From: Desulfitobacterium dehalogenans ATCC 51507 | GTDB lineage: Bacteria > Bacillota > Desulfitobacteriia > Desulfitobacteriales > Desulfitobacteriaceae | Length of the DNA: 64,000 nt | Assembly: GCF_000243155.2 (NCBI RefSeq) | Contig: NC_018017.1 | Location: 310,001-374,000, forward strand | Reading direction: 5' to 3' | In this document: positions 32,626 through 40,929 of the stretch, one piece after another | Layout of the letters: the number at the start of each line of letters is the position of its first letter | How positions within the stretch are numbered: the stretch's first letter is position 1 | Translations under genes and position numbers: made by a program | The notes under the pieces: generated by a model | Told to the model about the DNA's origin: nothing | The model's database searches: none | Seen by the model: the letters and a program-made list of their open reading frames with translations, nothing else

Positions 32626-35106
32626 ATGTCTTGCTGTGAACCGTTAGTATTGTCCCCTCAGGAGATGTGGCTTGAGGGAAAGATGAAGGACGAAGATAAA
32701 GGCAGAGAGAGAACCTTCAGAAGGATGGAGGCGATCCGTAAAAGTCAAATTCTGCTATGCACGGATAGAGCGCGTTTGTTTACGGAATCCATGAAAGCTA
32801 CCGAGCGCAAGCCCCTGATTCTCAGATGGGCCTTAGCTCTGCAGCATATCGCTGAGAATATCCCGGTGTATATCGGGGAGGATGATTTGATCGTCGGGAA
32901 AGGAGAGAATCATCCCGGACGCTGTGGGATGCTTTATCCGGAAATCGACGGAGCGTATTTGGATCGCATGGGAGAAAATATATGCGGCCGCCCCGACACT
33001 CCTTTTTATGTATCTAAAGAAGATTACAAAATCATGACGGAGGAGATCGCACCCTATTGGAAGGACAAATCCTTTCCAGAGACCTTTGTCGCAGCCCTGC
33101 CGGAGGATACCCGAACCCTGATGTTCGGTGCCGATCAGGAAAATATCTATCAGCAGTTTGGGATTATTTTTTGTTCAGGGAACTTCCGAGCCTCCCATAA
33201 CTGGGTCATTGATTATAAAAAGGTTGCGGAGCGGGGGATCAAGGATATCAAAAAACAAGCTCAGGAAAAACTGGCGGAGATAGAAAATCCCTTTGAACGG
33301 GTGGAGAAAGAACCCTTCCTGCAATCCGTGATCATCACCTGTGATGCTATTGTGATCTGGGCTAAGCGGTATGCTCAATCAGCTCGGGAAATGGCGCAAA
33401 AGGAAAGCAATCCGGCGCGGAAGGCAGAACTGTTGCAGATTGCCGAAATCTGTGAATGGGTTCCGGAAAATCCTGCGCGGACCTTCTATGAAGCACTGCA
33501 GACCCAGTGGTTTGCTTATATGTTCTGCCGCTTGGAGCAACTGGGTGCCGCTTCCTTGAGTCTGGGAAGAATGGACCAGTATCTCTATCCTTACTATAAA
33601 AAGGACATAGAAGAAGGCCGGATGACCAGGGATCAAGCGAGGGAATTGCTGGAGAGCGTCTGGGTCAATATGTCCGAAGCGATGTTCATTATGGCAAGCC
33701 CGGCGGCCGGCTCTTTCACAGAGGGGTATGCTCACTTTGAGGGTGTTACCATAGGCGGACAGACCCGGGAAGGCAAGGATGCGACCAACGAGGTGTCGTA
33801 TTTGATCCTTGATTCCAAGCGGGGGATTCCTATCAACTATCCGGATATGGGGGTAAGGATTCATGCGCAAACTCCGGATAAATTTCTTAGAGCGGTAACA
33901 GAGATCATTAAAGAAGGGCAGGGCTATCCGAAGCTGCTCAATGATGAGGAGATCGTTCCTCTGTACCTGGCTAAGGGTGTAAGCTATGAGGATGCTCTGG
34001 ATTATTGTATCGCCGGTTGTGTCGAGAACAGAATTCCGAACGTGGACACCTATGCGACTCCCGCCGGTGCTGTTAATTTTGGCGCCGCAGTGGAGTTAAC
34101 CCTGAATAACGGCCGGATGAAACTGTATGGCGATTACCAATTTGGGGCGGAGACCGGTGATCCCAGAAACTTCACCTCCTTTGAAGAGGTGATGAATGCT
34201 TACCGCACTCAGCATCTCTATTTATTAAAACATGTCCTAACCCAGCAGGCAGTATTGGATGAGGTCAAAACAAAGTTTATGGCGGCTCCCATGACCTCGA
34301 TGGTCCATGATATTTGTATGGAGGAATGCCGGGATCTTCACCATTGGTTAAAGAGGGGCCTGCGCGAAATTTATTGTGATGCCATTGGTTATGCAACTGC
34401 AGCCGATTCCTTGGCAGCCATTAAGAAGCTGGTCTTTGATGATAAAAAGCTGACGATGGGTGAGCTATTGGATGCCTTAGTGGTTAATTTTGAGGGTAAA
34501 GAGGCTATCCGGCAGATGTGCCTGAATGCGCCTAAATATGCCAACAACGATCCTGAGGCTGATGCGATAGCTAAGGAACTGGAAAAATATCATCTGGATT
34601 ATTTAGAAGAACAGAACAAAGAGATTCCCGGAACGGTCCTATCGCTCCGTATGGTCCCCGTAACCCTCCATATTGCCTTTGGCAAAGTGGTGGGAGCAAC
34701 GCCTAACGGCAGAAAAGCCGGAATGCCTCTGGCAGAAGGAACCGGGGCTTCACATGGTTGTGATACAAAGGGACCCACCGGGTTGCTCATGTCTAACGTC
34801 AATTCCAAAAATAAAGGGTCCAAAAACCGACAGGCCAGACTACTTAACCTGAAACTGAGCCCCGGTTCAGTCAAAGGGGAGGAAGGAACCCGGAAGCTGA
34901 TGTCCCTCATCCGAACCTGGTGCGATATGAAACTCTATCATATTCAGTTTAATATCATTAATCGAGAAACCTTGCTGGCCGCCCAGAAAGACCCTGAGAA
35001 ATACCGGAGCTTAGTGATCCGTGTAGCTGGCTACAGCGCTTATTTCACGGAACTGTCCAAAGAACTGCAAGACGAGATTATTGCCAGAACAGAGCAGAGT
35101 CTATAG
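32626..35106 (+). CDS. Glycyl radical enzyme (PFL-like family, non-PFL; substrate unassigned)
   Basis: An 826-residue oxygen-sensitive enzyme. The glycyl radical motif R-V-A-G802-Y-S is 25 residues from the end. The active-site motif is G-C465-V-E467, one thiyl Cys with a Glu base, as in lyases, dehydratases and decarboxylases such as CutC, glycerol dehydratase, HypD and IslA. The C-C pair of true pyruvate formate-lyase is absent. AGAGGAG lies 8-9 bases before the ATG at 32626; a longer reading crosses the sigma-54 promoter and is rejected. It is followed by activase, MFS carrier, SDR and a CMD-like protein. There is no small subunit (excluding the HPAD type) and no BMC gene next to it. Confidence 0.9.
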   Translation: MSCCEPLVLSPQEMWLEGKMKDEDKGRERTFRRMEAIRKSQILLCTDRARLFTESMKATERKPLILRWALALQHIAENIPVYIGEDDLIVGKGENHPGRCGMLYPEIDGAYLDRMGENICGRPDTPFYVSKEDYKIMTEEIAPYWKDKSFPETFVAALPEDTRTLMFGADQENIYQQFGIIFCSGNFRASHNWVIDYKKVAERGIKDIKKQAQEKLAEIENPFERVEKEPFLQSVIITCDAIVIWAKRYAQSAREMAQKESNPARKAELLQIAEICEWVPENPARTFYEALQTQWFAYMFCRLEQLGAASLSLGRMDQYLYPYYKKDIEEGRMTRDQARELLESVWVNMSEAMFIMASPAAGSFTEGYAHFEGVTIGGQTREGKDATNEVSYLILDSKRGIPINYPDMGVRIHAQTPDKFLRAVTEIIKEGQGYPKLLNDEEIVPLYLAKGVSYEDALDYCIAGCVENRIPNVDTYATPAGAVNFGAAVELTLNNGRMKLYGDYQFGAETGDPRNFTSFEEVMNAYRTQHLYLLKHVLTQQAVLDEVKTKFMAAPMTSMVHDICMEECRDLHHWLKRGLREIYCDAIGYATAADSLAAIKKLVFDDKKLTMGELLDALVVNFEGKEAIRQMCLNAPKYANNDPEADAIAKELEKYHLDYLEEQNKEIPGTVLSLRMVPVTLHIAFGKVVGATPNGRKAGMPLAEGTGASHGCDTKGPTGLLMSNVNSKNKGSKNRQARLLNLKLSPGSVKGEEGTRKLMSLIRTWCDMKLYHIQFNIINRETLLAAQKDPEKYRSLVIRVAGYSAYFTELSKELQDEIIARTEQSL

Positions 35107-35176
35107 TTAAAGGAAAAGCGCAGGCCCCGTCGGGCGACGGCGGGTCCTGCCCTTCCTCCTAAAGGAGACACAGATT

Positions 35177-36103
35177 ATGAAGGAAAAGCAAAAAGGTCAA
35201 AATTCGGGGCAGGTTTTTAATATCCAAAAATACTCGATCCACGACGGACCCGGGATAAGAACGATCGTATTTTTAAAAGGATGTCCTTTAAAATGCCAAT
35301 GGTGTTCCAATCCCGAAAGTCAGCATCCTTATCCTGAGGTATTTTACAATGATAATAAATGCATCGGTATTGGAGAGTGCCGTTATTGTCTGAAGGCTTG
35401 CCGTGCCGGCGCCATGACGGAGGCTGAGGGTAAGGTCGCGATTGACAGGGAACGATGCACTCAGTGCGGAGATTGCGCCGAAGCCTGCCCGGCTAAGGCG
35501 GTGGAGGTTTGTGGTGTCCCCATGACGGTGGACGAAGTTCTGAATAGTGTTGAAGAGGACGGCGCTTTTTACACCCGTTCAGGAGGCGGAATCACGCTGA
35601 GCGGCGGGGAACCTTTGGTGCAGGCTGATTTTGCCGGCAAGCTCATAAATGAGGCCAGGCAGAGGGGGCTGAATACCGCCGTTGAAACGACCGGTTTTGC
35701 TGAGTGGGAAGCCATCGAAAAGGTCTTGAACTATGCAGACACGGTCTACTATGACCTAAAATGCATGGATTCCCAAAAGCATAAAAAGTATACCGGGGTT
35801 GCCAATGAGAAGATCTTGTTTAATTTTAAAAAGATATGTACAGAGTTTCCGGAGATGGCGATTCGGGTTCGGACGCCGATTGTTCCAGGATTCAATGATA
35901 CCAAACGGGAGATTAGGGCTATTGTAGAGTTTATAAAAGGAATGCCAAGGGATATCGAATATGAGATTTTGCCCTATCACCGCTTGGGGGAAAGCAAATA
36001 CCCTTCTCTGGGAAGAATATACCCCTTGAGTGGTGTTCCAACACTTGAACAGGAAAAACTAAGGGAATTGGAAGGCTATGCCAAGTTTTTGATGAAAAAT
36101 TAA
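35177..36103 (+). CDS. Glycyl radical enzyme activase (radical SAM)
   Basis: A 308-residue enzyme that installs the glycyl radical on the neighbouring enzyme. The radical SAM cluster motif is C36-P-L-K-C40-Q-W-C43, preceded by S-I-H-D-G-P-G-I-R-T. A ferredoxin-like insertion (about 57-107) carries extra cysteines (C-I-G-I-G-E-C-R-Y-C and C-T-Q-C-G-D-C-A-E-A-C), as in activases of the non-PFL enzymes. The G-G-E-P motif follows near 143. It lies 70 bases after the lyase gene, past a GC-rich hairpin at about 35117-35150 that may set the ratio of enzyme to activase. Confidence 0.92.
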   Translation: MKEKQKGQNSGQVFNIQKYSIHDGPGIRTIVFLKGCPLKCQWCSNPESQHPYPEVFYNDNKCIGIGECRYCLKACRAGAMTEAEGKVAIDRERCTQCGDCAEACPAKAVEVCGVPMTVDEVLNSVEEDGAFYTRSGGGITLSGGEPLVQADFAGKLINEARQRGLNTAVETTGFAEWEAIEKVLNYADTVYYDLKCMDSQKHKKYTGVANEKILFNFKKICTEFPEMAIRVRTPIVPGFNDTKREIRAIVEFIKGMPRDIEYEILPYHRLGESKYPSLGRIYPLSGVPTLEQEKLRELEGYAKFLMKN

Positions 36104-36117
36104 GGAGGAAAACATCA

Positions 36118-37446
36118 ATGGAGAATCAAAAAGTACTCACCAGCTATTTTGATGGCGTCAAGGTTACATCCAAGCATTTAAAAATCGTACTTTTAATTGC
36201 CATGGGCCTTCTGTTTGACATGATGGACAACTATAATTTTTCCTTTGTTGCGCCGACTCTGATGAAAAACTGGGGTATCACCATGGAGCAGGTGGGACAG
36301 ATCAATTCGATGTTTTTTATCGGCATGCTGGTGGGGAGTTTGTTCGGTGGATTCATCTCTGATCATATCGGAAGAAAGAAGGCCTTTTTGGCCAGCTCAG
36401 TATTTTTTTCCGTCTTCTCCCTTAGCAATGCCTTTGTTACCAATGTCCAGGCCTTTATGGTGATGAGGTTCTTGACCGGTGTTGGGATTGCCAGCCTGAT
36501 TATTGTGGCCGTACCCTATATGGTTGAAATGCTGCCTGCGGAGAGCCGGGGTAAGTGGCAGGCTCTCGGGATTGGCTTTGGATATATCGGCATACCGGCC
36601 ATTGCTATTTTCTGCAAGAAGGTCATCCCCTTGGCTCCGGAAAACTGGCGATATGTTTATGCTATCGGCGGCGGCGGCCTGATCATCGCGGCCTTAGGAT
36701 TATTGTGGCTGGAAGAGTCTCCAAGGTGGCTTGTGTCAAAGGGCAGAGTGGCGGAAGCAGAAAGAATCGTGGAAAAAATGACGGGCTATAAAGCCGATTT
36801 AAGCGGCGTGGTACGCAATACGGAGAAGGTCAGTGTTTTGTATGTTCTAAAAGAAATGTTCAGCAAGAAACTATATAAAAATACTTTGGTGCTGCTGGAG
36901 ATATTTTGGTTTGCTTATGCGGCAGGATTTATCTTCATCAGCTTTGCCCCAACCTTATTTGTTACCAAGGGCTATTCCATTGAGGATGGTTTAACCCTTT
37001 CGATGATGATGTCCTTTGGTTTTGTGGCCGGACCTTTTGTAGCTGCTGCCATATCTGACAAGGGCGGAAGAAAATGGCCGATCGTTGCTTTAAATATCGC
37101 CGCGTTGGTCCTGTCCATAGTCTACGCGAGTTTAAACAACAAAACCGGGATTTACGTGGTTGCTGTGTTAATCGCCGTGATTATACAGGCTATGTGCGCT
37201 GTAACGCAGACCTATTTAGGGGAATTATTCCCAACCAATATCAGAAATGCTGCTTCAGGCATTATTTACTCGTCGGGGCGTATCCCCACGGCAGTCGCTA
37301 TGGTGGCCATTCCGGTGATCAATAGGATGTATGGATATGTTGGCGTATTCGCTGTGACGGGAATGATCTATGTCCTTACGGCGATTATCGTCGGCGTCTG
37401 GGGAGTGCGCGCCAGTGGAAAATCACTTGAACAGATCAATGAGTAA
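36118..37446 (+). CDS. MFS transporter, aromatic-acid/sugar-type
   Basis: A 442-residue, 12-helix carrier. Helix 1 carries F-D-M-M-D-N-Y-N-F, like the D-x-x-D of the aromatic acid:H+ symporters. The loop G-x-x-S-D-H-I-G-R-K at about 79-88 and its repeat S-D-K-G-G-R-K in the second half are classic MFS motifs. It starts 14 bases after the activase stop with AAGGAGG, so it is in the same operon and probably imports the substrate of the glycyl radical enzyme. A carboxylate or sulfonate would fit the family; this is inference. Confidence 0.87.
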   Translation: MENQKVLTSYFDGVKVTSKHLKIVLLIAMGLLFDMMDNYNFSFVAPTLMKNWGITMEQVGQINSMFFIGMLVGSLFGGFISDHIGRKKAFLASSVFFSVFSLSNAFVTNVQAFMVMRFLTGVGIASLIIVAVPYMVEMLPAESRGKWQALGIGFGYIGIPAIAIFCKKVIPLAPENWRYVYAIGGGGLIIAALGLLWLEESPRWLVSKGRVAEAERIVEKMTGYKADLSGVVRNTEKVSVLYVLKEMFSKKLYKNTLVLLEIFWFAYAAGFIFISFAPTLFVTKGYSIEDGLTLSMMMSFGFVAGPFVAAAISDKGGRKWPIVALNIAALVLSIVYASLNNKTGIYVVAVLIAVIIQAMCAVTQTYLGELFPTNIRNAASGIIYSSGRIPTAVAMVAIPVINRMYGYVGVFAVTGMIYVLTAIIVGVWGVRASGKSLEQINE

Positions 37447-37482
37447 GTTCGGGGAATTAAGCTGAAAGGAAGGCAAAAGGAT

Positions 37483-38307
37483 ATGTTACTTAAAGACAAA
37501 GTGGCGTTGGTAACCGGAGGAAATGGGGGGCTAGGAAGAGCGATTGTCAAAGCCTATCTGGCTGAAGGTGCGAAAGTGGCGTTTGCCGGCCGGCATCCGA
37601 TGAAACCGGAGTTTGCTCGGGAATTAGACGAGATGGGCGGAGAGTACCTGCCCCTGCAATGCGATGTCAGCTCAAGTGGACAGGTGAGGGAAATGTTTGC
37701 CAAGGTTGTGGAGCGGTTTGGTACTCTGGACATCCTGGTGAATAATGCAGCCAAATTAAACACGGACCCGCAAAGCGCAGAGCGCAGAAAAGCCCATTAT
37801 GAACTGGTGACCAAGCCGGTGCCGCGGCATTCGCTCCAAATTACGATGAATATCACCGATGAGGAATGGAAGAGCTATTTTGATGTGAATATTCACGGCG
37901 CCTTTTATTGTACGCGTGAAGCCCTGAAAATCATGGAAACTAAAAAATCCGGGAGGATTATTAACATTGCTTCCACGGCGGGGATGTCGGTTACAAGTAT
38001 TCATAGCCCCCATTACAGTGCATCAAAGGCGGCGTTGATCGGGTTTACCCGGTCGGTTGCGGCAGAAGTGGCAGGGGGTGGAATTTTGGTGAATTGCATT
38101 GCCCCCGGTGGCATCATGACCGATGATTTCAGTGATATTTTGGGCAGGATGACAGAACAGGCGAGAAATGAATTTTTCCAGATGGTCCCCTTGGGGAGAT
38201 TAGGCGAACCTGAAGAGTATGCTTCCCTTGCGGTATGGCTGGCCTCAGAAGGCGGCGGTTATATGGTGGGTCAGGTCATCAGTCCGAATGGCGGAGCCGC
38301 TATCTAA
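37483..38307 (+). CDS. Short-chain dehydrogenase/reductase
   Basis: A 274-residue classical SDR. Residues 10-19 (VTGGNGGLGR) are the NAD(P) loop T-G-x-x-x-G-x-G. N-N-A-A is near 88. The catalytic set is S (I-A-S-T-A-G), Y-S-A-S-K (Y and K) and upstream N. It is 36 bases after the MFS stop with GAAAGGAAGG. In the operon it may oxidise or reduce a carbonyl product of the lyase. An unusual insertion around residues 95-125 (about 25 residues longer than common FabG-type enzymes) may shape the substrate pocket. Confidence 0.87.
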   Translation: MLLKDKVALVTGGNGGLGRAIVKAYLAEGAKVAFAGRHPMKPEFARELDEMGGEYLPLQCDVSSSGQVREMFAKVVERFGTLDILVNNAAKLNTDPQSAERRKAHYELVTKPVPRHSLQITMNITDEEWKSYFDVNIHGAFYCTREALKIMETKKSGRIINIASTAGMSVTSIHSPHYSASKAALIGFTRSVAAEVAGGGILVNCIAPGGIMTDDFSDILGRMTEQARNEFFQMVPLGRLGEPEEYASLAVWLASEGGGYMVGQVISPNGGAAI

Positions 38308-38356
38308 AGTCCACTCCAATAAACGACTATAAATAGTAGAAAGAGGTGCTTGTCAA

Positions 38357-38734
38357 ATGAATAACAAGGTTGAAACCCCGATATGCAACAGATTACAGGA
38401 AAACGGGTATTGGAACAATGACTGGAACGGCTTATATAATTTGGATCCGGTATGGACTGAGAAATACCTGGATATGGCCATGCAGGCGATGTCCGGCATT
38501 GTGGACCCCAAAACAGCAGAGCTGATCGCCATCGCGGTGGATGCTTCTTGCACCCATATGTATGCCCCAGGTGTGCGCAGACACATTCAAAAAGCCCTTG
38601 AATTGGGAGTGACCCAAAGGGAGATTATGGCTGTCTTAGAGAGTACCACCTTATTGAGCATCCATTCCTGTGCCATGGGTGTGCCTATTTTGATGGAAGA
38701 AGTTGAAAAAATGGAGTCAGCAAAGACGAAATAA
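38357..38734 (+). CDS. Carboxymuconolactone decarboxylase (AhpD-like) family protein
   Basis: A 125-residue all-helical protein. The CMD core E-L-I-A-I-A-V-D-A-S-C-T-H-M-Y at about 55-69 and H-x-x-K-A-L-E-L-G-V-T-Q-R-E-I at about 75-90 are present. The redox C-x-x-C of AhpD is replaced by C-T-H-M, so thiol peroxidase-reductase chemistry is not expected. The conserved H downstream (R-R-H-I) remains. It is the last gene of the glycyl radical operon before a terminator. Function in the pathway unknown. Confidence 0.8.
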   Translation: MNNKVETPICNRLQENGYWNNDWNGLYNLDPVWTEKYLDMAMQAMSGIVDPKTAELIAIAVDASCTHMYAPGVRRHIQKALELGVTQREIMAVLESTTLLSIHSCAMGVPILMEEVEKMESAKTK

Positions 38735-38762
38735 TAGCTATGGAGAAATCCATAGCTGACGA

Positions 38763-38800
38763 GGGGCAAATTTCCAAGCGCTTGGGAATTTGCCCCTGTT
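38763..38800 (+). terminator. Intrinsic terminator of the glycyl radical operon
   Basis: GGGGCAAATTTCC (38763-38775) pairs with GGGAATTTGCCCC ending at 38796, followed by TGTTT. Confidence 0.8.
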
Positions 38801-38816
38801 TAAGATGGAGAGATTT

Positions 38817-38942
38817 ATGAAGCATTATCATGGCCGCGGCTTTGGAGAACACAGGGGCGATTTCCACGGCTTTTATGGGGGCGTGTTCCCCCACAGACGG
38901 GGCGGCAGACGCGATGATGACGGCAGAAGAGAAGACCGATAG
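38817..38942 (+). CDS. Small His/Gly/Arg-rich protein, function unknown
   Basis: A 41-residue frame after a TGGAGAG site: it opens MKHYHGRGFGEHRGDFHG and closes with R-R-G-G-R-R-D-D-D-G-R-R-E-D-R. Five histidines sit in the N-terminal two-thirds, alternating with Gly and aromatic residues, and the tail is charged. This composition suggests a metal-binding or structural small protein. It is not part of a larger domain I know. It lies just before the CsoR-like gene. Reality is moderately likely because of the RBS and biased composition. Confidence 0.4.
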   Translation: MKHYHGRGFGEHRGDFHGFYGGVFPHRRGGRRDDDGRREDR

Positions 38943-39031
38943 GGACCAATTAAGCAAATTAGTAATCAAGAAAAGAGGAAAAAGCTAAATCACAGCGAAT
39001 ATCATACCTCAAAAGAAATGAATGAGATGAA

Positions 39032-39086
39032 TTAAACCATGGAGGTTTAACCTAAAAGGGGTTAGCTCTGTGGTTTTTTATTTTTC
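39032..39086 (+). terminator. Terminator/attenuator-like hairpin ahead of the CsoR gene
   Basis: AAACCATGGAG (39034-39044) pairs with CTCTGTGGTTT (39066-39076, two wobbles), enclosing TAACC/GGTTA and followed by TTTATTTTT. The 5' arm can also form TTAAACC-ATGGA-GGTTTAA (39032-39050), which excludes the terminator fold. A sister element lies at 39586-39641. The 192-base gap 38943-39134 holds nothing else I can name. Confidence 0.6.
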
Positions 39087-39134
39087 AGCAAATCATCTTG
39101 ATTTCTTTTTAATGTGTTCGTAAGGAGCTGAATC

Positions 39135-39422
39135 ATGGTAATGAGCGAAAAGGGCCATAGCCATCATCATAATACCAAAGCCGTTCTCAATCGCTTATCC
39201 CGCGCAATTGGTCATCTTGAATCCGTTAAACGGATGGTAGAAGAGGAGAAGGACTGCAGTGAAGTATTGATTCAGTTATCGGCAGTTATAGCGGCTCTTA
39301 ATAATACCGGTAAGGTCATTCTTAAAGATCATATTGCCCATTGTATTGTTGAGGCTTGGGAAATCGGTGATGAAAAGGCTCTTGAAAATATGAATAAGGC
39401 CATTGATCGCTTTATTAAATGA
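39135..39422 (+). CDS. CsoR/RcnR-family metal-sensing repressor
   Basis: A 95-residue all-helical DNA-binding protein (DUF156 fold). Ligand positions C41, H66 and C70 have exactly the spacing of the Cu(I) site of CsoR (C-x24-H-x3-C), not the H-C-H-H set of RcnR. The N terminus is His-rich (G-H-S-H-H-H) and could add metal affinity. No copper exporter is adjacent; downstream is a FecBCD-type importer. It may sense copper while acting elsewhere, or sense another soft metal. Family call is firm, metal inferred. Start follows GTAAGGAGC. Confidence 0.87.
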   Translation: MVMSEKGHSHHHNTKAVLNRLSRAIGHLESVKRMVEEEKDCSEVLIQLSAVIAALNNTGKVILKDHIAHCIVEAWEIGDEKALENMNKAIDRFIK

Positions 39423-39522
39423 TGGCAGCACACTAATATATCTGCCTTGCCTCAAGGGATGAAAATGTTGAGAATATTGAAAGAAATATCCCCCCAGGGG
39501 GCTTGTGCGATTAGGAAAGAAT

Positions 39523-39641
39523 TGTTAGGCTATACTTAAGCTTAAAAGGGGCCGCAGCTTGGGCCGCTCCATCATAGTATAACGAAGACCATGGAGGTCT
39601 CTTTCCCTTAACTATAGGGAGGACGCTTCATGGTTTTTTGT
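39523..39641 (+). promoter_or_regulatory. Structured leader with terminator/attenuator ahead of the ABC importer
   Basis: In the 409-base gap 39423-39831, TATACT (about 39531) can pair with AGTATA (about 39576-39581) around a GC-rich internal fold. Then AGACC-ATGGA-GGTCT (39586-39600) forms a hairpin whose ACCATG can instead pair with CATGGT (39629-39634), followed by TTTTTG. The ATGGA loop with a compensating stem change matches the element before csoR. A class of metal-responsive attenuator is conceivable; no known riboswitch was recognised. The remaining 39642-39831 looks plain. Confidence 0.45.
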
Positions 39642-39831
39642 ATTCCTCTGGTTGGTCAATCTTTAAATAATTGATATTGGATTCCCTTGGCAGGGTTCAA
39701 TATACCTTCTCTTTTTGCTCATTTTTTGGTCCATTTGGGTTTGGGATCAATGAAATGAGTTTCTTTATAAAAAACGGCTTATTTGCCTGAAGACCATAAA
39801 AGAAAAAAATTCTAAAAAGGAGAGGAATGCC

Positions 39832-40929
39832 ATGAAAAAATTGACCCTTATCTTACTGACACTTATGCTTATTGCGACCGGGTGTACAAGTCAGGAGTCT
39901 GCGGTTCCTGGCCGGACGGAGGACACTACCCGGGTCGTCACCGATATGATGGGCAGGCAAGTGGAGATTCCGGCGAAGATCGATTCCATCGTTTGCACAG
40001 GCTCAGGCGCTCTGCGGTTAATCGCTTATGCCCAGGCCACTGATCTTCTAATTGGAATTGAAGATATCGACAAAACGAGAGAGATAAAACGAGCTTATAA
40101 CTATGTCTATCATGACCAATTCAAAGACCTCCCCAGTATAGGCAAAGGCGGCGGCCGTGGTTATACCGCCTATGAAGAGCAGATTATTGCCCTTCAGCCT
40201 GATATCATCTTTACTTTTTATAATAGTGACGCCCTTGAGCAGCTGGCCAACAAAACAGGGATTCCTGTAGTATCCATTGCGACTCAGGCCAACCTGTTTG
40301 GGGAGGATACGGCTCAATCCCTGACATTGATCGGAGAGATTCTTGGCAAAGAGGAACGCTGTGCCGAGTTGGCTGCTTATATGGAGCAGTTAAGGGCCGA
40401 CCTCAATGACCGGACCAAGGATATTGCGGATACGGACAAACCGGTTGTGTATACCGGTGCCGTAACCTATAACGGTGCCCACGGATTCGCCGGAACCTAT
40501 GCCAACTTTGGTCCCCTTAAGGCCATTAATGCCATCAATGTAGCCGATGAGACCGGTCAGAAAGATGGATTCGATGTGGATTGGGAAAAAATCCAGGTCT
40601 GGGACCCCGATTACATCTTTCTCGATCCTGGCAATATGAATCTGGTCAATGAGGAATATACCAAGAAGCCTGATTACTTCAATTCTTTGCGTGCGGTGAG
40701 AGAAGGTAAGGTTTATTCCATGATTAGCTTTAATAATTACTCCACGAATAGTGAGGTGGCTATAGCCGACGCTTATTATGCAGGCAAGGTGCTGTTCCCT
40801 GAGAAGTTTGCAGATATTGATATGGAGACCAAGACCGATGAAATCATTGCAAAGTTTTTGGGTAGAGGGATCTATGCCGAAATGAAGGAGGCCGGGTTAA
40901 CCTTTGGAAAGATTACACTTGGTCAGTAA
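39832..40929 (+). CDS. FecB/BtuF-like metal-complex binding lipoprotein of an ABC importer
   Basis: A 365-residue surface lipoprotein. The signal ends A-T-G-C18. It has a two-lobe fold joined by a long helix, with the TroA/BtuF-type opening T-D-M-M-G-R-Q-V-E-I-P at about 38-48 and Y-E-E-Q-I-I-A-L-Q-P-D-I-I at about 112-125. Loading proteins of this kind bind iron chelates, cobalamin, haem, or molybdate/tungstate in anaerobes. The downstream FmdE gene makes Mo/W plausible. AAGGAG precedes the ATG. Confidence 0.85.
   Translation: MKKLTLILLTLMLIATGCTSQESAVPGRTEDTTRVVTDMMGRQVEIPAKIDSIVCTGSGALRLIAYAQATDLLIGIEDIDKTREIKRAYNYVYHDQFKDLPSIGKGGGRGYTAYEEQIIALQPDIIFTFYNSDALEQLANKTGIPVVSIATQANLFGEDTAQSLTLIGEILGKEERCAELAAYMEQLRADLNDRTKDIADTDKPVVYTGAVTYNGAHGFAGTYANFGPLKAINAINVADETGQKDGFDVDWEKIQVWDPDYIFLDPGNMNLVNEEYTKKPDYFNSLRAVREGKVYSMISFNNYSTNSEVAIADAYYAGKVLFPEKFADIDMETKTDEIIAKFLGRGIYAEMKEAGLTFGKITLGQ

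Noticed and set aside
39423-39831. Known Moco, NiCo or other named riboswitch ahead of the ABC importer
   Set aside because: Pairing elements are visible, but the conserved cores of these classes are not; reported only as an unnamed structured leader.
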